A DNA stretch of 64,000 nt from Acuticoccus mangrovi (GTDB lineage Bacteria; Pseudomonadota; Alphaproteobacteria; Rhizobiales; Amorphaceae): the NCBI RefSeq assembly GCF_016411865.1, contig NZ_JAEKJA010000007.1:372001-436000 (forward strand). The letters run 5' to 3'. A program made the position numbers and the translations under genes. Positions 54,732-63,691 of the stretch are shown piece after piece. How positions within the stretch are numbered: the first letter of the stretch is position 1; each line of letters begins with the position of its first letter. A model generated the notes under the pieces. That model saw nothing but the letters and a program-made list of their open reading frames with translations, searched no databases and had not been told where the DNA came from.

Positions 54732-56048
54732 TCAGGCCCGCAGGTCCCGCACGATGTCGCGGGAGAGGGTGGCCCCGGCCGGCAGCAGCGCGAGGAGCAG
54801 GGTGAGGCTGACGAAGCCCGCCACCAGATGCAGCTCTGGCCAGTCGAGGCGCGCGGTCACGAGGATGTCGGTGCGCTCGGTGATGATCGCGGAGAGGGCG
54901 ATGGTGGCCCCGTAGCCGACGCCGACGCCGAGGATCGCGCCGGCGACGATGAGGCTCGCCGCATAGCCCCACACCACCGCGAAGGCGAAGCGGGCCGGCG
55001 CGCCGAGCGCGCGCAAGAGAGCGAGACGCTGGGCGGTGAGGCGGGCGAGCACCAGCAGCCCGGCGAGCACGCCGGCGGTGACGAGCACCTGGGTCGCCAC
55101 CGCGAGGAGGCTCATCGCCTGGCGCACGTCGCCGAGGATGTTGTGCAGGCCCGCGAGCACGGCGCCGGGGAAGAAGGCCATCACGTCGGCACGGTTGAAC
55201 TCCGAGCGCAGCGCATAGTTGGCCCAGAGCTCGTCGGCGCGCACCAGGATGGCCGGGGTGCCGGGAAAGCGCGCCATGTCGAAGGGCGGGCCCACCTCGC
55301 CCGACCAGCCGTCGGCGTGACCGTCGGCGAGGCCGTGGACCTCCCACACCGCCTCCACCGGCACGAGGATGGCGCGATCCCATGGGCTGCCCGTCATCGG
55401 CATGCGCCCGACGACGGTGAAGTGGGCGTGCTCGTGAGCCTCCTCGTCGGCGCTCGCGCCGACGCCGTGGGCGGGGGTGAACTCGTCGCCGATCGCGAGC
55501 GGCACACGGGCGCCGGCGACCGCCTCTCGCTCGGTGGCGAACATGCGCCCTGCGGCGAGCGGACCGGCGAGGTGGCCGGCGAAGTCCGGGGTGGTGCCGA
55601 TCACCGGAGCCCCGTCGTAGCTGTCGCCGAAGGCGATGGGGGCGGCGATCGAGACGTGCGGGTTCTCCGTCACCTCGGCGTAGACGTCGCCGCCGAGGAG
55701 GGGGACGTCCGAGGGTTGGAGGTAGACGGCGGCGAGGAGCATGGTGATTTCGCTGCCGGGGGCGGCGAGCACGAGGTCGAACTTCTCCGCCGCGCGGGCG
55801 GTGCCGATGCGAAGGCCGCGCTCCTGCGCGATGAGGCCGACGCCGAGCCCCACCGACGCCGCGATCAGCAGGACGAAGAGGGCGTTGGTGAACGGGAAGC
55901 GGCGCAGCATGGCGCCGACGAGGGCGAGCGGCCGGTGGCCCGCCATCACCGCGACGCCGACGAGGAGGGCGGGCAAGAGCAGGGCGAGGAAGGTGAGCCC
56001 GTCCTGGGCGAGGGCGGGGAGACGATCCCAGAGGTCGAGCGAGTTCAT
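54732..56048 (-). CDS. FtsX-like ABC transporter permease (ZrgB/MacB-type)
   Basis: 438 residues with four membrane helices in FtsX/MacB layout: one near residue 20, one at about 55-75, then a large periplasmic domain (about 80-320), then a C-terminal block of helices. The periplasmic part contains a His/Glu run (EEAHEHAHF) that could bind metal. The start overlaps the ATPase stop as ATGA. Together with the ATPase and a small periplasmic protein the operon resembles the zinc-regulated zrg genes of Vibrio; zinc involvement is inference. Confidence 0.82.
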   Translation of the reverse strand: MNSLDLWDRLPALAQDGLTFLALLLPALLVGVAVMAGHRPLALVGAMLRRFPFTNALFVLLIAASVGLGVGLIAQERGLRIGTARAAEKFDLVLAAPGSEITMLLAAVYLQPSDVPLLGGDVYAEVTENPHVSIAAPIAFGDSYDGAPVIGTTPDFAGHLAGPLAAGRMFATEREAVAGARVPLAIGDEFTPAHGVGASADEEAHEHAHFTVVGRMPMTGSPWDRAILVPVEAVWEVHGLADGHADGWSGEVGPPFDMARFPGTPAILVRADELWANYALRSEFNRADVMAFFPGAVLAGLHNILGDVRQAMSLLAVATQVLVTAGVLAGLLVLARLTAQRLALLRALGAPARFAFAVVWGYAASLIVAGAILGVGVGYGATIALSAIITERTDILVTARLDWPELHLVAGFVSLTLLLALLPAGATLSRDIVRDLRA

Positions 56049-56713
56049 TCGGTGATCTCGCCGTTCCGGAGGGTCAGGACGCGGTCCATCCGGGCGATCA
56101 GCGCGGGGTCGTGGCTCACCACCACGAGCGTGCGGCCCGCCGCACGGGCGGCGCCGAGGAGCGCGTCGGCGAGGGTGTCGGCGGTGGCGCGGTCGAGGCT
56201 CGCGGTGGGCTCGTCGGCAAGCAGGATCGGCGGGTCGGTGGCGAGCGCGCGGGCGAGCGCGATGCGCTGGCGCTCGCCGCCGGAGTGGGTGGCCGCGGGC
56301 CGGGCCGGGCGCGTCGGAACGCCGAGGGTGGTAAGCGCCTCGCCCGCCGCGAGGGTCACCGCGGCGCGGCGCCTGCGGGGAGCGAAGGCGGCGGCGACGC
56401 CGGCATTGGCGAGGGCGGAGATCTCCTCAAAGAGGAGCGGGTCCTGGAAGACGAAGCCCATGTGGTCGCGCCGGAAGCGCGCTCGGGCGCCCTGGCGCAG
56501 CGCGAGGATGTCGCAGCCGTCCCACAGGACGTGGCCCGAGGTGCGGCGGGCAAGGCCTGCGAGGGCGTGCAGGAAGGTGGACTTGCCCGCCCCCGACGGA
56601 CCGGAGATGCCGAGATGGCAGCCGGCGGGCACGTCGAGCTGCGGCACCGACAGAAGGTGACGGCCGCCGCTCGCCTCGACGACGAGATCGGTGATGGTCA
56701 GGGCAAGACCCAT
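56045..56713 (-). CDS. ABC transporter ATP-binding protein (LolD/MacB-type)
   Basis: 222 residues. Walker A GPSGAGKSTFLHALA, Q-loop VFQDPLLFEE, ABC signature HSGGERQRIALARAL, Walker B LLADEPTASLD, and the switch histidine in VVSHDP. It energises the FtsX-type permease encoded immediately downstream. It belongs to the mechanotransmission (LolD/FtsE/MacB) branch rather than importers. Confidence 0.92.
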   Translation of the reverse strand: MGLALTITDLVVEASGGRHLLSVPQLDVPAGCHLGISGPSGAGKSTFLHALAGLARRTSGHVLWDGCDILALRQGARARFRRDHMGFVFQDPLLFEEISALANAGVAAAFAPRRRRAAVTLAAGEALTTLGVPTRPARPAATHSGGERQRIALARALATDPPILLADEPTASLDRATADTLADALLGAARAAGRTLVVVSHDPALIARMDRVLTLRNGEITE

Positions 56714-56724
56714 GGGCGTGTGGC

Positions 56725-57153
56725 TCAGGCGCGATCGTAGCTGGCGTCGGCGAGGCGAACGCGGCTCAGGAAGCCGGTCTCCGGATCGCGGAAGGTCCCG
56801 AGCTCCAGCATGCCGCGGGTGACGATGCGCACGTTGAAGGGCACCACGACGATCGCCCGCTTGGTGTAGATGGCGAGAATGTCGTCGGGCCACTCGGCCT
56901 CGCTCTCGCAGAAGGGGCAGACGGCGAGGGGGCGCTTGGTGAGCACGAAGAAGGTGGCTTCGGCCTTGAGCGGCGGCGCCATGAAGCCAGCGACGGCGAT
57001 CCGCTCCCCGGCGTGGGCCTCGGCGTAGTCGGAGAAGCTGAGGTCCTTGTTGTAGAGGTCGCGCATGCGCACGGTGTCGGCGGCCGCGGCGGGGCCAGCG
57101 AGCGACAGAGCCGGCATCGCCAGCGCACCGAAGGTGAATTGCCTGCGATCCAT
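56725..57153 (-). CDS. Small Tat/Sec-exported protein of ABC operon (DUF3299-like)
   Basis: 142 residues from the ATG at 57153. Signal MDRRQFTFGALAMPALSLAG, with a twin-arginine-like start, is cleaved after AAA. The mature part has IAVAGFMAPPLKAEATFFVLTKRPLAVCPFC, which resembles the GFMVPLE...FLLVPY core of DUF3299 proteins found in zrg clusters; a CPFC pair could bind metal or form a disulfide. It starts the ABC operon, 11 bases before the ATPase. The family call is tentative. Confidence 0.65.
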   Translation of the reverse strand: MDRRQFTFGALAMPALSLAGPAAAADTVRMRDLYNKDLSFSDYAEAHAGERIAVAGFMAPPLKAEATFFVLTKRPLAVCPFCESEAEWPDDILAIYTKRAIVVVPFNVRIVTRGMLELGTFRDPETGFLSRVRLADASYDRA

Positions 57154-57229
57154 CGAAACCCTCACTTGGACTGGACGGGCCGGGCGGCCGGGGCCGCCCG
57201 GGGTGGCGCGGCAAGCCGCGCCGGTCTGA

Positions 57230-58732
57230 TCAATCCGCGCTCACCGCGTGGTTCATCACGTGGAAGATGTAGTTCTGCTCGACGGTGCCGTCGAAGAGGT
57301 GCGCCATCGGGCCCTTGGCGTAGAGGGCGACGTCCTCGCCGGAGTGCGATTCGGAGGACATCGGGATCAGGGCTTCCTGGAGATATTCCGGATCCGTCAC
57401 CTCCTCCTGGGTCAGCTCGGCACGCTCGCCCGAGTAGGTGCCGTCCTCCTGCTGCTTGAGCACGGCGCCCGGGCCGTTGAGGTAGCCGATCACGGTGTAG
57501 GGCTTGCCGTCGGCGGCGAGCACCAGCTCGTCGGAGTGCTTCAGCTGGCCCTTGGCGACGTCGTAGCAGAGGCCGAGGATCGGGCTGCCGCGGCCGCAGT
57601 AGCCGTTGAGCGCGATGGCGTGCTCGTGGTCGGCGGTGACGATGATGAGGGTGTCCTCGTCGGCGGTCAGCTCGTCGCCGGCGGCGACGGCCTCGGCGAA
57701 CTCCACGCCGTCGGTCACGGTGCGATAGGCGTTGCCGTCGTGGTTGGCGTGATCGACGCGGCCGGCCTCGATCTCGAGGTAGAAGCCGCCCTCGTTGTTG
57801 GCGAGGTAGCTGATCGCCGCGCGCGTCATGTCCTCGAGCGAGGGCTCCTCGGCCGGATCGCGATCGGCCTCGTACTTCATGTGGCTGTCTTCGAAGAGGC
57901 CGAGCACCGGGGTCGAGCCGTCGAGGTTGAGCGCCTTGAAGGTCTCGGTGTTCCAGGCGTACTGGCCGCCGGCCTTCGTCATGGCGTCGACGTAGTTCTG
58001 GCCGTCCTTGCGGCGGCCCTTCTTGCCCTCGCCGTCGGTCACGTCGGCGGGCAGGAAGTAGCGGCGGCCACCGCCGAAGGCGAGATCGATCACGCCGGCG
58101 TTCATCTGGTCGATGAGCTGGGTGGCGATGTCCTTGGAATCGGTGCAGCCCTCCGGCACGTCGCCTTCCCAGTTGCGGTTGGCGGTCTTGGCGTAGACGG
58201 CCGCGGGGGTCGCATGGGTGATGCGGGCGGTGGAGACGATGCCGACCGCCTTGCCGGCTTCGCTGACGATCTCGGCGAAGGTCTTGAGGCGATTGGCGGC
58301 CTCGGAGGCGCAGTCGTCGTGGATGGCGCCTTCGGGAGCGAGGTTGATGGTGTTGAAGACCTGCTTCACGCCGGTGTTCATGGCGCCGGCGGTCGGCGCG
58401 GAGTCGGGCGTCTGGGCGTTGACGTTGTAGGTCTTCACCAGCGCGAGGTTGGGGAAGGCTTCGTAGGGCAGGACGTGCTCTTCGCCGAGCTTGCCATCGA
58501 GCTGCCCGGCATAGAGGCGGGTGGCGTAGTTGGTGGCGATCCCGTTGCCGTCGGCGACGAACAGGATGACGTTCTTGGCGCGCCCGACGATGGGCTGATG
58601 CGACAACATCGCCGCTAGAGTCGCCTCGCCATCGGTGTACCACTGGCTGCCGGCTTGGGGCAGTGTGTCCTGGGCGGAGGCGGCGGCGAGCGTCAGCGCC
58701 ATCGCGGTGGTGGCGAGAACCATCCGTTGCAT
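57230..58732 (-). CDS. phoA: Alkaline phosphatase (PhoA family)
   Basis: 500 residues with a Sec signal (about 1-20). The phosphorylated serine lies in TPDSAPTAGAMNTGVK, differing from the usual DSAxxAT core. Metal ligands are in NVILFVADGNGIAT, EAGRVDHANHDGNA, TADHEHAIALNG and ESHSGEDVALYAKGP. It hydrolyses phosphate monoesters in the periplasm. A canonical PHO box 52 bases before the start codon places it under PhoB. It lies 77 bases upstream of the ABC operon on the same strand and may be cotranscribed with it. Confidence 0.93.
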   Translation of the reverse strand: MQRMVLATTAMALTLAAASAQDTLPQAGSQWYTDGEATLAAMLSHQPIVGRAKNVILFVADGNGIATNYATRLYAGQLDGKLGEEHVLPYEAFPNLALVKTYNVNAQTPDSAPTAGAMNTGVKQVFNTINLAPEGAIHDDCASEAANRLKTFAEIVSEAGKAVGIVSTARITHATPAAVYAKTANRNWEGDVPEGCTDSKDIATQLIDQMNAGVIDLAFGGGRRYFLPADVTDGEGKKGRRKDGQNYVDAMTKAGGQYAWNTETFKALNLDGSTPVLGLFEDSHMKYEADRDPAEEPSLEDMTRAAISYLANNEGGFYLEIEAGRVDHANHDGNAYRTVTDGVEFAEAVAAGDELTADEDTLIIVTADHEHAIALNGYCGRGSPILGLCYDVAKGQLKHSDELVLAADGKPYTVIGYLNGPGAVLKQQEDGTYSGERAELTQEEVTDPEYLQEALIPMSSESHSGEDVALYAKGPMAHLFDGTVEQNYIFHVMNHAVSAD

Positions 58733-58783
58733 GAAGAACTCCCGAAGAGGATTGAGCTTGGCGCCAGCCCATACGAGAGGTGC

Positions 58784-58801
58784 ATGACAGTTCGATCACA
58801 G
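58784..58801 (-). promoter_or_regulatory. PHO box (PhoB-binding site) of phoA
   Basis: On the minus strand CTGTGAT, four bases (CGAA), CTGTCAT: a 7-4-7 direct repeat matching the PhoB consensus in all but one position. A candidate -10 (TATGGG) lies 10 bases downstream. Confidence 0.88.
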
Positions 58802-58938
58802 CGGGCGGATCGGCCGGAATTGCCACGAGGATGGGCAGATCGCTGGAAATCTGTGCGGCGGTGACCGCAGATTCCGGTGCCGATCGACCGGAGGTAGACC
58901 TATTCTTTAAAAGGATTCCAGCTTCGGGAGCGTTTGCG

Positions 58939-60036
58939 ATGCTCGACCGTCAGACCACCCACGCCCTGCGCGCCGAGCCGCAGGAGAGCTACACCGACCC
59001 CGCGCTTCTGGAACGCGAGCAGACCCATGTGTTCGACCGGGACTGGGTGATGGTGACGCGGGCCGGCGCGCTGCCCAATCCGGGCGACTACGTCACCGCC
59101 AAGCTCGGCCGTCGTCCCATCGTGGTGATCCGCCAGGAGGACGGCTCGATCCGCGCCTTCGCCAACTATTGCCTCCACCGCTACGCCAAGCTGCTCGACG
59201 GGTCGGGCAACAAGAAGCGGATCGTCTGCCCCTACCACGCCTGGACCTACACGATGGCCGGCGAGCTGATGGGGGTGGCCGACCGGGAGGGCTTCTGCGC
59301 TCTCAAGACGCGCGAGATGGGGCTCGAGGAGCTCGCCTGCGAGGTGGCGCTCGGCTTCGTCTTCGTGTCGCGCCGGTTCGACCTGCCGGCGCCGGGGGCA
59401 CGGCTCGGCGAGCTTGCCGCGCTCCTCGCCAACCACCGGATCGAGGACTACGAGGACCGCATCGTCGTCGACGAGGAGATCTGGGAGGGCAACTGGAAGG
59501 CGCTCTTCGAGAACTTCATCGAGAGCTACCACGTGACCTACTCGCACAAGGGGTCGATCGGGCCGACCAACCCGACGAAGCTCGCCGAGAAGGGGCCGAC
59601 GGGGCACGACTTCTTCTCGCTGCACCACAACTCCTATCGGCCGGAGGACTACCCGCCGATCCACAACGCGGCGCTGACCGCCGATCAGCGGCGCCAGTTC
59701 CACGTCATCGCCCTCTATCCCAACGGGCTCGCGGCGGTGGACCCGAACTTCATGTGGTGGATCGCGCTGGAGCCGATGGCGCCGGGGCGCACCAACGCGC
59801 GCTGGGGCCTCTCCTTCTCGCCCCATGCGATGGCGGGGATGGAGGATCCGGAGGCCTACGTGGAGGCGATCCGCCAGACCATCGTGGTGGCGACGGCCGA
59901 GGACAAGGAGATGGTCGGCCGCGTGCAGGAGGGAGCGGCGTTCGGCTCGTCCGAGCGCGGCTATCTGCACGACTGGATGGAGGTCTATCTCGCCGAGTTC
60001 CGCCAATATATCGACGGCCTTTGCGCCGCCGACTGA
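58939..60036 (+). CDS. Rieske non-haem iron oxygenase, alpha subunit
   Basis: 365 residues from the ATG at 58939 (GGGAGCG upstream). The [2Fe-2S] ligands are in NYCLHRYAKLLDG and RIVCPYHAWTY (Cys-x-His ... Cys-x2-His). The catalytic iron site is in NWKALFENFIESYHVTYSHKG, with the bridging Asp and two histidines. The class hydroxylates or demethylates aromatic and quaternary-amine substrates, as in choline or carnitine monooxygenases. No reductase or ferredoxin gene adjoins, so its electron partner is elsewhere. It is divergent from phoA. Confidence 0.92.
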   Translation: MLDRQTTHALRAEPQESYTDPALLEREQTHVFDRDWVMVTRAGALPNPGDYVTAKLGRRPIVVIRQEDGSIRAFANYCLHRYAKLLDGSGNKKRIVCPYHAWTYTMAGELMGVADREGFCALKTREMGLEELACEVALGFVFVSRRFDLPAPGARLGELAALLANHRIEDYEDRIVVDEEIWEGNWKALFENFIESYHVTYSHKGSIGPTNPTKLAEKGPTGHDFFSLHHNSYRPEDYPPIHNAALTADQRRQFHVIALYPNGLAAVDPNFMWWIALEPMAPGRTNARWGLSFSPHAMAGMEDPEAYVEAIRQTIVVATAEDKEMVGRVQEGAAFGSSERGYLHDWMEVYLAEFRQYIDGLCAAD

Positions 60037-60074
60037 GGCGTATCGTGCTCTCTCTCGTCGAACGCGAATATGTC

Positions 60075-60106
60075 TGTCCCCTCGGGCGCTTCGGCTCGAG
60101 GGGACA
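60075..60106 (+). terminator. Hairpin after the Rieske gene
   Basis: Perfect 10-bp stem TGTCCCCTCG / CGAGGGGACA, extended by a wobble and two more pairs, 39 bases after the stop; no T-tract, so factor-independent termination is uncertain. Confidence 0.5.
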
Positions 60107-60145
60107 CGCTTGAGGCGACGGGGGCATCGCTCGTCGCCCGCCAAA

Positions 60146-60170
60146 GAGGCCGCCGCGGGGGCGGCCCCTT
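60146..60170 (-). terminator. Possible terminator after the peptide-binding protein gene
   Basis: Stem GGCCGCC / GGCGGCC with a 5-base loop just downstream of the stop on the minus strand, followed by only a short T-rich run. Confidence 0.4.
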
Positions 60171-60176
60171 CCGCCG

Positions 60177-61721
60177 TCACTTCTCCATGTAGGCGTTACC
60201 GATGCCGTCGTTGACGCCGATGGCGGTCGTCACGAGGTCCTTCACCGTGCAGCGGTAGATGGTGGGGAACTCGAGCTCCAGCAGCCAGGCGACGGGGACG
60301 TCTTCGACCAGAATGTCCTGCATCTCGTCGTAGAGCTTCTGGCGCGTGTCGGCGCCGACGGCGACGGCCGCCTCCGCGGCGAGCTCGTCGACGCGCGGGT
60401 TGTCGTACCCCTCGACGTTGTTCCAGGGGCTGCCCTTGGCGATGTTGGAGGAGATGTAGTTACGCGTCACGCCGAGCGCCGGATCGCCGTACTGGTAGAG
60501 GTAGGTGAAGGCGATGTCGTAGTCCCACTCGGAGATCTTCTGGTTCCAGCCGGCGACGTCGGTGGAATCGAGCGTCACCGCGATGCCGACCTCTTCGAGA
60601 TTCTGCTTCACCGCCTCGGCCCAGCGCTGCCAGGTCTCGCCGTAGGGGAGCGGCAGGATACGCACCGGAGTGCCGTCGTAGCCCATCTCGTCGAGCAGCT
60701 CCTTGGCCTTGTCCGGATCGTGGGGGTAGTCCTTGAGGTTCTCGTTGAAGAAGTTGGTCTTGGAGGACACCGGCCCCTTCGCCACCGTGCCGAAGCCGTT
60801 CCAGATCACGTCGCGCATGAACTCGCGGTCCATCGCGTACATGATCGCCTGACGGAAGCGCTTGTCCGCCGTCGGCCCCTCGCGGTTGTTGAGCCACATC
60901 CAGGCGTGCGGCGCGAAGTACTCCCAGCCCTTGCCGGTGGAGCAGACGCCGTCCATCGCGGTGAGGCGGGGAATGTCGAAATTCTCCACCGAGCCGCCGG
61001 GCAGCACGTCCACCTCGCCGGTCTCGAAGGCGACCGAGCGGGACGCGGCGTCGGGGATCACCTGCCAGTAGACCTCGTCGAAATGAGGCGCGCCCTCGAC
61101 GTGATAGTCCTCGTTCTTGACGAGGTGGATGTAGGAGCCCTTCACCCACTCGTCGAACTTGAACGGGCCGGTGCCGATGGGCGTCGCGTTGGCGGGGTTG
61201 TTGGCGTAGTCGGTGCCGTCGTAGATGTGCTTCGGCAGCATCGGCATGGTGCCCACCTCGAAGATGCCGATGAACGGGCCGAACGGCTCCTTCAGCGTGA
61301 ACACCACGGTGTGGTCGTCCGGCGCCTCGATGGTGTCCACGTAGGCGAGCGAGACGCGCAGGCGGGGGTGGGTCTCCCGCAGGAACTTGTCGACCGAGAA
61401 GATCACGTCGTCGGCGGTGAAGGGCTCGCCGTCGTGCCAGGTCACGCCTTCCTTGAGGTGGAAGGTGTAGGTGAGCTCGTCGTCGGAGATCTCCCAGGAT
61501 TCGGCGAGGGAGGGGAGCGGCTTCAGCTCCGTGTCGTATTTCAGGAGGCTTTCGTAGATGTTGCCGGCGACCATCTGGGTCGGCCCGTTCTGGATGAGGC
61601 CGAGCATCAGGCCCGGCGGCTCCGGCTGGATCACCACGTTGAGGCGGCCGCCCGAGGTTTGCGCGGCCGCCGGGCCGGCCACGGCAAGGCCGAGCGCGGC
61701 GGCAAGCAGGATGCGTTTCAT
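60177..61721 (-). CDS. ABC transporter substrate-binding protein, family 5 (peptide/nickel type)
   Basis: 514 residues from the ATG at 61721 with CAGGAGC upstream. Sec signal (about 1-21, AAAQTS). The SBP_bac_5 pattern is clear: NIYESLLKYDTELKPLPSLAESWEISDDEL, FHLKEGVTWHDGEPFTADDVIFS, TPIGTGPFKFDEW. It captures oligopeptides or similar solutes in the periplasm. No matching permease or ATPase genes lie in the window, so it is either an orphan or the end of a system beyond the edge of view. Confidence 0.93.
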   Translation of the reverse strand: MKRILLAAALGLAVAGPAAAQTSGGRLNVVIQPEPPGLMLGLIQNGPTQMVAGNIYESLLKYDTELKPLPSLAESWEISDDELTYTFHLKEGVTWHDGEPFTADDVIFSVDKFLRETHPRLRVSLAYVDTIEAPDDHTVVFTLKEPFGPFIGIFEVGTMPMLPKHIYDGTDYANNPANATPIGTGPFKFDEWVKGSYIHLVKNEDYHVEGAPHFDEVYWQVIPDAASRSVAFETGEVDVLPGGSVENFDIPRLTAMDGVCSTGKGWEYFAPHAWMWLNNREGPTADKRFRQAIMYAMDREFMRDVIWNGFGTVAKGPVSSKTNFFNENLKDYPHDPDKAKELLDEMGYDGTPVRILPLPYGETWQRWAEAVKQNLEEVGIAVTLDSTDVAGWNQKISEWDYDIAFTYLYQYGDPALGVTRNYISSNIAKGSPWNNVEGYDNPRVDELAAEAAVAVGADTRQKLYDEMQDILVEDVPVAWLLELEFPTIYRCTVKDLVTTAIGVNDGIGNAYMEK

Positions 61722-61936
61722 CGCGTAAGCTCCTGTTGGGTAAGGGGGTCGTCGTTGGCGGGATCGCCGGCCGGAGGGGCATGCGGCGCGAGCCTCGCGC
61801 CGTGCACATCGTCGCGTTCGGTTGGGCGTCGCGATGGTGCGGTCAAGGGCCTCTCCAGACGTCGGCAAGCGCAGTCTGACGATCATGTGGCGCGTGTCAA
61901 ACTGGCGCACCACGATCACGTTCGGGAGAAGGAAGC

Positions 61937-62392
61937 ATGAGCGTTTGGCGGCCGGCAGGCGGGATCCGCGTGAAGGTGATCGGGCTCGTGATCCATGCGG
62001 GCCGGCTGCTCGCGGCCGAGGTGACGGCCGACGACGGCCGCGTGAAGGGAGTGCGTCCGCTCGGCGGCTCGGTGATGTTCGGCGAGACGCGCGAGGCGGC
62101 GCTGCGGCGCGAGTTTCGCGAGGAGGTCGGCTGCGAGATCGCGATCGCCGGCGAGTGGCTGGTGTTCGACAACATCTACGAGCACGAGGGGACGGCGGGG
62201 CACGAGGTGGTATTCGCCGCGCCGGTGGATCTCCTCGACCGGGGTCTTTACCGACGGCCCGAGATGCACTTGCGCGAGGACGACGGGACGCCCTTCCGCG
62301 CCGCCTGGTTCGCGCCGGCCGAGCTCGCCGCCGCCGGCATCGCGCTCTATCCCGAGGGCCTCGAGGCGGTGTTGCCGGAGACGCCGTGCTAG
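61937..62392 (+). CDS. Nudix hydrolase
   Basis: 151 residues from the ATG at 61937 (GGAGAAGG upstream). The Nudix box GGSVMFGETREAALRREFREEVG is complete, with the catalytic REFREEVG glutamates. Substrate unknown; the group cleaves nucleoside diphosphate-linked molecules. It stands alone, divergent from the peptide-binding protein gene. Confidence 0.93.
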   Translation: MSVWRPAGGIRVKVIGLVIHAGRLLAAEVTADDGRVKGVRPLGGSVMFGETREAALRREFREEVGCEIAIAGEWLVFDNIYEHEGTAGHEVVFAAPVDLLDRGLYRRPEMHLREDDGTPFRAAWFAPAELAAAGIALYPEGLEAVLPETPC

Positions 62393-62398
62393 GTCCCC

Positions 62399-62461
62399 CG
62401 GCGGGCGGTCCCATGCGCCCGGCGAGCGGCCCTATGCCACCGGCGGGCGGTCCTATGCGCC
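62399..62461 (+). repeat. Three 21-bp direct repeats
   Basis: Units at 62399, 62420 and 62441 of the form CGGCGGGCGGTCCCATGCGCC, with a few substitutions, right after the Nudix stop. Length is a multiple of three: in one frame they would encode GGPMRPA-type heptapeptides, but that frame has no start of its own. Confidence 0.8.
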
Positions 62462-62598
62462 CGGCGTATGGCTGCGCTTTGTCTGGGGATTGAGACTAAG
62501 GGGTGACATGGCGCCGGCCGGGTGGCATGCGAAAGTGGGTGAGGCGCGGCGCGCGCCGATCTTCGCCCGCCGCGTCCGCCGATCGCGAAGGAGCCTCG

Positions 62599-63627
62599 AT
62601 GCGCGTCTTCTATGCCGCCGAAACCGAACGCCACGCGCCCGAGTTCTTCCTGCTGCGCGGCCGCCCCGTCGCCAACGAGGAGCGCGCCGAGCGGGCGGAG
62701 CGGCTGCTCGCCGGGGTCGCGGCTGCCGGCCTCACCCCCGAGGCGCCGCCGTCGGCGGGCCGCGCGCCGCTCGCGGCGGTCCATTCGCCCCGCTATCTCG
62801 ACTTTCTGGAGACCGCCTGGGCGGCGTGGCAGGCACTGCCGGGCGCCTCGCCGGAAGTGGTCGCCAACGTTCAGCCACGGCGGGGCGAGGCGTCCTACCC
62901 GGCCGGCGTCGTGGGCCGGGCCGGGTGGCACATGGGCGACCTCGCCTGCCCGGTGGGCGAGTTCACCTTCGCCGCCGCCGTTCGCGCGGCCGACTGCGCT
63001 GTCGCCGCGGCCGACGCCGTCGCCGGTGGCGCGGGTGCCGCCTACGCGCTGGCGCGACCCCCGGGCCACCACACGAGCCGCGAGGTGGCCGGCGGGCACT
63101 GCTTCCTCAACAACGCCGCCATCGCCGCCGAGCGGCTGGCGAAGGGCGGCGCGCGCCCCGCGGTGCTCGACATCGACGTCCACCACGGCAACGGCACCCA
63201 GGCGATCTTCTACGACCGGCCGGACGTGATGATGGTGTCGGTGCACACCGACCCCAACCACTTCTACCCCTGGTTCGTGGGGCACGCCCACGAGACCGGG
63301 ATCGGCGCCGGCGAGGGGACGAACCGCAACCTGCCGCTCAAGCTCGGGGCCGACGATGCCGCCTGGCACGAGGCGATCGCGGTCGGCCTCGACACGGTGA
63401 AGAGCTTCGGCGCCGACGTTCTGGTCCTGTCGCTCGGGCTCGACGTCCACGAGAGCGACCCGCTCGGCGGCATGACGATCACCACCGACGGGATCCGCAG
63501 GGCCGGCGCGCTGATCGCGGCGGCGGGGCTGCCGGTCGCGATCATCCAGGAGGGCGGCTATCTCGGCCCGGCCCTCACCGACAACATCGCGGGCTTCCTG
63601 GGCGGCTTTCTCGGGGCGCAGAGATGA
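62599..63627 (+). CDS. Histone-deacetylase-family amidohydrolase (acetylpolyamine amidohydrolase-like)
   Basis: 342 residues from the ATG at 62599 (AAGGAG upstream), the same size as characterised acetylpolyamine amidohydrolases. Zinc and catalytic residues are visible in RPPGHHTSREVAGGHCFLNN (tandem histidines), VLDIDVHHGNGTQAIFY (Asp, His), SLGLDVHESDPLGG (Asp) and EGGYLG. It should deacetylate acetylated polyamines or related amides in the cytoplasm. Its neighbour downstream is a PyrK-like flavoprotein starting 65 bases later. Confidence 0.92.
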   Translation: MRVFYAAETERHAPEFFLLRGRPVANEERAERAERLLAGVAAAGLTPEAPPSAGRAPLAAVHSPRYLDFLETAWAAWQALPGASPEVVANVQPRRGEASYPAGVVGRAGWHMGDLACPVGEFTFAAAVRAADCAVAAADAVAGGAGAAYALARPPGHHTSREVAGGHCFLNNAAIAAERLAKGGARPAVLDIDVHHGNGTQAIFYDRPDVMMVSVHTDPNHFYPWFVGHAHETGIGAGEGTNRNLPLKLGADDAAWHEAIAVGLDTVKSFGADVLVLSLGLDVHESDPLGGMTITTDGIRRAGALIAAAGLPVAIIQEGGYLGPALTDNIAGFLGGFLGAQR

Positions 63628-63691
63628 GCGCCGGAGCGGGCATGGTCCCGGCGGCCGGCGAGGGAGCGGCGGGCAAGGGAAGGGACGGCCG

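Noticed and set aside
52000-55383. An 1127-residue minus-strand frame opposite the RTX gene
   Set aside because: Low-complexity repeats mirror the RTX nonapeptides; no domains or ribosome site. The plus-strand protein is clear.
61822-62493. A frame containing the heptapeptide repeats as a gene
   Set aside because: It is the frame beside the Nudix gene, Arg-rich, with no start or ribosome site of its own.
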